Positions 13,761-17,926 of a stretch of DNA of 17,926 bases are shown here, one piece after another. The translations under genes and the position numbers were made by a program. The stretch covers positions 1 through 17,926 of the forward strand of contig CAZGKF010000059.1 of assembly GCA_964526475.1 (NCBI GenBank), given 5' to 3'. The DNA comes from CAYVTV01 sp964526475 (GTDB taxonomy: Bacteria; Bacteroidota; Bacteroidia; Bacteroidales; GCA-2748055). Under the pieces are notes generated by a model. The model made no database searches and had not been told where the DNA came from. It saw nothing but the letters and a program-made list of their open reading frames with translations. Numbering within the stretch: position 1 is the stretch's first letter; every line of letters starts with the position of its first letter.

Positions 13761-13883
13761 ATGTACTGGAAAGAAATAGCATATTATCTTACATTCCCTG
13801 CCTTCATCATTTTATCATGGTATCTGGTATTATTTGCCCTAAGAAAATATAAGGAGAAAGAGAAAAGGCAATCTGATCAGTGA
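13761..13883 (+). CDS. 40-residue single-helix membrane protein, candidate bd-oxidase accessory subunit
   Basis: From the ATG at 13761 the product is MYWKEIAYYLTFPAFIILSW, then YLVLFALRKYKEKEKRQSDQ. It has one hydrophobic helix (~6-27) with two Trp and several aromatic residues, then a basic tail (RKYKEKEKR) that should face the cytoplasm. It lies 10 bases after cydB in the same orientation. Size, single helix and position right after cydB resemble CydX, the small subunit of proteobacterial bd oxidases, but I see no clear sequence identity to CydX. The frame is open further upstream; an alternative ATG at 13740 would overlap the end of cydB and add seven residues. The call as a real gene is likely, and the role is inference from position. 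Confidence 0.6.
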   Translation: MYWKEIAYYLTFPAFIILSWYLVLFALRKYKEKEKRQSDQ

Positions 13884-13911
13884 AAAAATTTCTTAAACGA
13901 ACAGGGTAGCT

Positions 13912-14643
13912 ATGTTTGAAAATTTCCCAAAAAGCAGAATTGAATTACCCGAAAGGTTTAGAGAAATCTATTCGGAACATTATAAAAAAAACAGGCAGGG
14001 TCAAACCTTTGCTTCATCTTTTTCCCGGAAAGCAGAAACATGGATGCATATAAAAGTAGCAGCAGATGTAAATGACAACCCCGATATATCAACCCTTGAA
14101 ATAGGGGCTGGAACTCTTAACCATCTAAAATACGAGAATACCCGTCCATATGATATTGTTGAACCATTCGGAAAACTGTATTCCGGTTCACCTGATATTC
14201 ATAGGATAAATGCCATTTACAGGGATATCTGTGATATCGATCCGGTTGAACTTTACGACCGGATAATATCCATTGCCACATTTGAACATATTACAGACTT
14301 ACCAGTAGTAGTTGCAAAATCATGTATTCTCCTTAAAAATAACGGTACTTTGAGGGTGGCCATTCCTAATGAGGGAACTTTTTTCTGGAAACTGGGATGG
14401 AAGCTTACTACCGGTTTGGAATTCAGATTAAAATATGGTTTGGATTACGGGATATTAATGAAATATGAACATGTAAGCAATGCTGATGAGATTGAAGAAG
14501 TCCTTAGATTTTTCTACAGGGAAGTCCATACTTCCTATTCCGGAATTGGTAAAAAGCTCTCTTTATACAGGTTTTTTAAATGTCACAAACCAGAGAAAGA
14601 TCTGGCAAAAGAATATCTTCTTAATAATGACGCGTTGCGCTGA
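13912..14643 (+). CDS. Class I SAM-dependent methyltransferase
   Basis: The 243-residue protein has motif I STLEIGAGTLNHL (60-72), an acidic residue after strand 2 (DIVEPF, E84), and motif LYDRIISIATFEHITDLPVV (~114-133). A post-motif strand follows, NGTLRVAIPNEG (~144-155). The FEHI segment is typical of the Methyltransf_11/23-type fold. The target is unknown; the small C-terminal region (GKKLSLYRFFKCHKPEKD) gives no hint. It follows the bd-oxidase unit after 28 bases with only a weak ribosome site, so it may be co-transcribed by read-through, but no functional tie to the oxidase is apparent. Confidence 0.8.
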   Translation: MFENFPKSRIELPERFREIYSEHYKKNRQGQTFASSFSRKAETWMHIKVAADVNDNPDISTLEIGAGTLNHLKYENTRPYDIVEPFGKLYSGSPDIHRINAIYRDICDIDPVELYDRIISIATFEHITDLPVVVAKSCILLKNNGTLRVAIPNEGTFFWKLGWKLTTGLEFRLKYGLDYGILMKYEHVSNADEIEEVLRFFYREVHTSYSGIGKKLSLYRFFKCHKPEKDLAKEYLLNNDALR

Positions 14644-14655
14644 CATGCCTTGTTT

Positions 14656-14890
14656 TACCCCTCTAACTCCTCCAAGGGGGAGAACCAAACAAAGGATAGA
14701 CTTCTACATTAATTTGTTGAGAATTATATGGTTAATATGATTTTATAAATATATATAGCTATTATTCAACTACTTAAAGACCCCCTCCTTGCTCCGCTGA
14801 AGCTTCGCGAAGGCGAGTGGGGGATTCCAGCCTGCCGGCTGGCAGGTAGGGGTAGAATGAGTAGAGTCCTCCCTGGGAGATTTAGGTGGT
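14656..14890. repeat. Cluster of intergenic palindromic repeats, MITE-like arrangement
   Basis: TACCCCTCTAACTCCTCCAA followed by GGGGGAGAA (14656-14684) reappears in inverse, degraded form as GTCCTCCCTGGGAGATTTAG followed by GTGGT (14866-14890). Between them is a block beginning CCCCC and ending GGGGG (14781-14823) containing the palindrome CTTCGCGAAG, and a hairpin CCTGCC-GGCT-GGCAGG (14831-14846). All are of kinds widespread in Bacteroidota intergenic DNA. No gene is seen in 14644-14991. Confidence 0.5.
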
Positions 14891-14991
14891 ATGATTGAAT
14901 TAAGAAAAATTTATTATTGATATGATGTTTTCTTAAGTAAACTGCACATGAGGAATAAGGAGATATGTTCGACTGGTATCTCTACGGAGAT

Positions 14992-15759
14992 TTAAGACCT
15001 GCCTTTGGTGAGATGCATTATTACCGAGATTAGAATATACAAGGAAATAGCAATAAATAGTCCCGGGATTTTCCATACAGCAATTGAAGTCACTGCAAGT
15101 AAAATGAACAATATCCTGTAATAATTTTCCCTTAGCGAATATGACCTGAATTTAAGAGATAAAAATTTCACAGGAATAATCATTAAGATAGCTGTCAGCG
15201 TTACAGAGATAAAAACAAAATCACTTGTATGAATAAATTCAATTGCGGGATGTACCTGTTTGTATGACCAAACGAGTGCCCCAATAAACAGTGCATTGGC
15301 TGGAGTTGGTAAACCGCTGAATTCCCATGACTGAGAATTATCATTATCAAATTTTGCAAGTCGCAGTGCTGAAAAAAGAGGGATTATCAAGGGACTGAAA
15401 ATTTTCACATAATGGTAAAATCCATGCCCTGATAAAAAATCAAGTCCACCGGAAGTGCCAGTCAGGTATAATTGAAATTTCACTATAAGCAACCCAGGCA
15501 AAATACCAAAGCTTACAAGATCTGCCAGTGAGTCAAGACTCTTACCTAATGAAGAATATGCTTTCAGTAGTCGCGCCGAAAACCCGTCTAAAAAATCAAA
15601 AACTGCAGCCACAAAAATAAGGATGGCCGCGAGGAAATAATTAAGTTCTATCAGATAATAAATACCAATGCAACCAGTCAGTAAGTTCAGTGATGTGAAA
15701 AAATTTGGGATATGTCTGTACATAATCTTTAAATCGGTATTCTTTATATTATCCTGCAA
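14992..15759 (-). CDS. pssA: CDP-diacylglycerol-serine O-phosphatidyltransferase
   Basis: This enzyme makes phosphatidylserine from CDP-diacylglycerol and serine in the inner membrane, the step leading to phosphatidylethanolamine. The 255-residue protein has several membrane helices and a complete CDP-alcohol phosphotransferase signature, D58-G59-x2-A62-R63-x8-G72-x3-D76-x3-D80, in DGFSARLLKAYSSLGKSLDS. The N-terminal IPNFFTSLNLLTG is characteristic of the type II (Bacillus-like) PssA group. A shorter start at Met14 (15720) would begin right at the conserved MYRHIPNF and is at least as likely as 15759. It is transcribed alone here, and recJ on the same strand ends 320 bases upstream of it. 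Confidence 0.92.
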   Translation of the reverse strand: MQDNIKNTDLKIMYRHIPNFFTSLNLLTGCIGIYYLIELNYFLAAILIFVAAVFDFLDGFSARLLKAYSSLGKSLDSLADLVSFGILPGLLIVKFQLYLTGTSGGLDFLSGHGFYHYVKIFSPLIIPLFSALRLAKFDNDNSQSWEFSGLPTPANALFIGALVWSYKQVHPAIEFIHTSDFVFISVTLTAILMIIPVKFLSLKFRSYSLRENYYRILFILLAVTSIAVWKIPGLFIAISLYILISVIMHLTKGRS

Positions 15760-15800
15760 TAATAATATTGAAAAGGACTAATCTCTTTGGGATTTCAATC

Positions 15801-15808
15801 CAAAAATA
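15801..15808 (-). promoter_or_regulatory. Possible -7 box for pssA
   Basis: On the minus strand TATTTTTG (15808-15801) matches TAnnTTTG, 42 bases before the longer pssA start. No convincing -33 TTTG lies at the right distance, so this is a weak call. Confidence 0.35.
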
Positions 15809-15923
15809 ATGCAAATTTTTATTTTTGACAGTTAATGGATCTTAAAGTTAATCCAAAATTTATCCTTTACATCCCCAAAATTGTTTTATCTGCAATAATA
15901 AGTAGCATTAGAAAAAGAATATG

Positions 15924-15939
15924 CAGATTAAAAAATCTG
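15924..15939 (-). terminator. Weak candidate terminator of recJ
   Basis: CAGATT/AATCTG (15924-15929 and 15934-15939) form a 6-bp stem. On the minus strand a T-rich run (CATATTCTTTTTC) follows. The remainder of the 320-base gap 15760-16079 shows no gene or clear repeat. Confidence 0.3.
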
Positions 15940-16079
15940 AAATAAAAGGAAATTGAAAATCTTAATCTCTTTATAAGAATAGTTAAGAATACAGCTAATG
16001 ACATAGAATAACCTGCCAATTATTCGCTGATTAGCCTGATTGAAAAGAAGCTTTAAACACTTAAATACTCAGCTAAGAA

Positions 16080-17798
16080 TCAATCTGTTTTAATATCCCT
16101 GATATGAAGCTGAAGATTTGTTTCACCACGGAATTTATTTTCCTCCAACGAGTAAACAATATCAAACCCTTTTCCTCCCTTAATTTCCGCGAACAGATTT
16201 CCCCGCTGAAAAGCAATAGCAGGAATGACTTTGTAAGGCTTGTCTTCATGCACCAATGATAACTTAAGATGTTCACCTTTGAGGCCAACAGTTTTCCCGG
16301 CTCCATTGTCAGATACATTTTCAGTAAGGAAAACAGGATTCATATTTTCAGGACCAAAGGGTTGAAATTGTTTAAGGACCCGAAAAAATTTATCGTTTAT
16401 TTCATCAAAAGATAATTCAGTATCAATTTCAACAACCGGAACCAATTGATCAGGCAATATCTGTTCGCTCACGATTTCTTCAAATCTCTCCTGAAAAGCA
16501 TGCACATTTTGAAGTTTAAGAGTCAGGCCTGCCGCATATTTGTGTCCTCCGAAATTTTCAAGCAGACTGCTACACCCTTCAATTGCTTTATACAGGTCGA
16601 ACCCATTTACAGATCTTGCAGATCCGGTTGCAAAACCATTTGATTTTGTAAGGATTACTGTAGGGCGGTAATAATAATCCAGCAGCCGGCTTGCAACAAT
16701 TCCGATTACTCCCTTATGCCATTCAGGATTAAAAAGAACAGTTGACTTACGGTTTTTCATTTTATTGTCCGACTGAATCAATGAAAGAGCTTCCTGGGTT
16801 ATTATGGTATCAATATTCCTTCTGTCTGTATTGAAAATATTTATTTTTTCACCCATCATCATAGCTTCCTCAACATTTTCTGAAATCAGTAGATCAACAG
16901 ATTTCCTTCCCGATTCCATTCTCCCTGCTGCATTGATCCTCGGTCCAATCTTAAAGACGATATCTTCCACCAGTATATTTTTCGCTTCAATACGCGAAAG
17001 TTTAATGATCGTTTTAAGACCCGTGGAAGGATTTTCATTGATTTGCCTCAACCCATAATAGGCAAGCACACGGTTTTCTCCGGTAATAGGAACAATATCT
17101 GATGCAATACTTACTGCTACCAGGTCAAGAAAACTGCATATATCTGAAAAAGGCAAATCCAGCTGTTTCTGATAAGCCTGTATGAGTTTAAACCCAACTC
17201 CGCAACCTGATAATTCCTTATACGGATAGGAGCAGTCAGCTTGTTTGGGATCGAGTACTGCCACAGCATCAGGAATTTCATCTCCGGGTGTGTGATGGTC
17301 ACATATAATGAACTCTATTCCATTCTCCCTGGCATATTTGATCTTATCATTCGATTTTATACCGCAATCGAGGGCAATTATAAGTCTGTATCCGTTATTT
17401 GCAGCATAATCTATACCTTTGAAAGAAATGCCATAACCCTCATCATACCTGTCGGGAATATAGTAATCAATCTTCCTGAAGAACTTCTTAAAATAACTAT
17501 AAACCATAGCCACCGAAGTGGTTCCGTCCACATCGTAATCACCATAAATCAATAATGATTCATCCCTCTGAAGTGCCTCACTAATGCGGGAAACAGCTTT
17601 AGCCATATCTTTCATCAGGTAAGGATCGTGCAGATGATCCAACTCCGGACGAAAGAAAGCTTTTGCTTCTTCAAAAGTACGGATTCCACGTTGTATCAAT
17701 AAATTGACAATAGGTTTGCTAACTCCCAATACATCCTGAAGATAAGAAACTTCCTCCTGCCTTCCCTGCTCTTTAATAATCCAGCTTTTAACTACCAT
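16080..17798 (-). CDS. recJ: Single-stranded-DNA-specific exonuclease RecJ
   Basis: RecJ degrades single-stranded DNA 5' to 3' in recombination and repair and uses Mn2+/Mg2+. The 572-residue protein has the DHH phosphoesterase motifs YGDYDVDGTT (85-94; D87, D89, D91), ALDCGIKS (D144) and CDHHTPG (DHH 167-169). The following SYPYKELSGCGVGFKL is typical RecJ. In the DHHA1 domain are SARSVNGFDLYKAI and FGGHKYAAGLTL, the GGH nucleic-acid motif, and an OB-fold region fills the C-terminus. Length is normal for RecJ. The start at 17798 gives MVVKSWIIKE. A TAnnTTTG box lies 32 bases upstream. Confidence 0.96.
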   Translation of the reverse strand: MVVKSWIIKEQGRQEEVSYLQDVLGVSKPIVNLLIQRGIRTFEEAKAFFRPELDHLHDPYLMKDMAKAVSRISEALQRDESLLIYGDYDVDGTTSVAMVYSYFKKFFRKIDYYIPDRYDEGYGISFKGIDYAANNGYRLIIALDCGIKSNDKIKYARENGIEFIICDHHTPGDEIPDAVAVLDPKQADCSYPYKELSGCGVGFKLIQAYQKQLDLPFSDICSFLDLVAVSIASDIVPITGENRVLAYYGLRQINENPSTGLKTIIKLSRIEAKNILVEDIVFKIGPRINAAGRMESGRKSVDLLISENVEEAMMMGEKINIFNTDRRNIDTIITQEALSLIQSDNKMKNRKSTVLFNPEWHKGVIGIVASRLLDYYYRPTVILTKSNGFATGSARSVNGFDLYKAIEGCSSLLENFGGHKYAAGLTLKLQNVHAFQERFEEIVSEQILPDQLVPVVEIDTELSFDEINDKFFRVLKQFQPFGPENMNPVFLTENVSDNGAGKTVGLKGEHLKLSLVHEDKPYKVIPAIAFQRGNLFAEIKGGKGFDIVYSLEENKFRGETNLQLHIRDIKTD

Positions 17799-17829
17799 AC
17801 GCTATTTTCTTACAGGACAACCTGATTTG

Positions 17830-17837
17830 CAAAAATA
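17830..17837 (-). promoter_or_regulatory. Possible -7 box for recJ
   Basis: On the minus strand TATTTTTG (17837-17830) matches TAnnTTTG and would give a leader of about 25 bases before the recJ ATG. A TTTG upstream is only 12 bases away, too close for a standard -33 element. The remaining bases to 17926 show no gene. Confidence 0.35.
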
Positions 17838-17926
17838 ACATTATCCCCTCAAATATTTTCATTTTTGAATAACTTAGTACCTTACATCTAATATTCTTGT
17901 ATTATTTGGCAAAAATTCCAAAAAAC

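Noticed and set aside
14965..15033. A 22-codon frame (MFDWYLYGDLRPAFGEMHYY…) with AAGGAG just upstream
   Set aside because: The ribosome site is only two bases from the ATG, the frame overlaps the end of pssA on the other strand, and it has no recognisable feature.
1..17926. CRISPR arrays, tRNA or rRNA genes, complete insertion sequences, phage genes
   Set aside because: No regularly spaced direct repeats, cloverleaf sequences or rRNA segments were seen by eye. Mobile-element traces are only fragments.

Overview
The window reads as chromosomal DNA of a Bacteroidota bacterium, most likely a marine-type Bacteroidales/Marinilabiliales member (the order is inference). The evidence is AT-rich coding sequence, type IX secretion (T9SS) type-A C-terminal sorting domains, a SusD fragment, DUF4492-cydA-cydB gene order, TAnnTTTG-type -7 promoter boxes, and many short intergenic palindromic repeats of kinds common in this phylum.

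Layout. (1) 3-2412, plus strand: two probably co-transcribed genes for exported proteins, a 5'-truncated FG-GAP/VCBS-ASPIC/UnbV repeat protein and a secreted alpha/beta hydrolase, both ending in T9SS sorting domains. (2) 2413-4099: debris. It holds an N-terminal scrap of an IS1634-type transposase, small palindromes, a strong inverted-repeat terminator, the C-terminal third of a susD-like gene, and a group II intron reverse-transcriptase fragment butted against the broken end of susD. (3) 4100-10453: a polysaccharide-degradation region with two PL6-like parallel beta-helix lyase genes and a formylglycine sulfatase. Between the lyases lie a small broken gene and a ParD/ParE toxin-antitoxin pair on the minus strand. 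(4) 10454-10817: intergenic repeats, a third and degraded copy of the lyase C-terminal linker, and a good Bacteroidota promoter. (5) 10818-13883: a cytochrome bd oxidase operon, DUF4492 - cydA - cydB - a 40-residue single-helix protein. (6) 13912-14643: a SAM-dependent methyltransferase. (7) 14644-14991: a repeat cluster. (8) 14992-17798, minus strand: housekeeping genes pssA and recJ.

The most notable signal is the architecture of the second lyase gene (6691-8370). Its first ~85 codons and its last ~100 codons look like local DNA, but the catalytic core between them is much richer in G+C and uses different codons. Its last 129 coding bases plus 32 bases of 3' flank are almost identical to the tail of the first lyase (6 mismatches in 161 bases). 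A third relic of the same C-terminal linker lies downstream at 10584-10667. Together these suggest a recurrent 'tail cassette' onto which different beta-helix lyase cores have been placed, or which has been homogenised by gene conversion. The second notable item is the 40-residue membrane protein directly after cydB, a candidate CydX-like accessory subunit.

Functionally, the lyases and sulfatase fit depolymerisation and desulfation of an anionic, possibly sulfated, uronate-containing polysaccharide. The only SusC/SusD-type uptake component visible is a broken susD, so this looks like an eroded or rearranged polysaccharide utilisation locus. The remaining genes (bd oxidase, phosphatidylserine synthase, RecJ) are ordinary chromosomal functions and appear intact.
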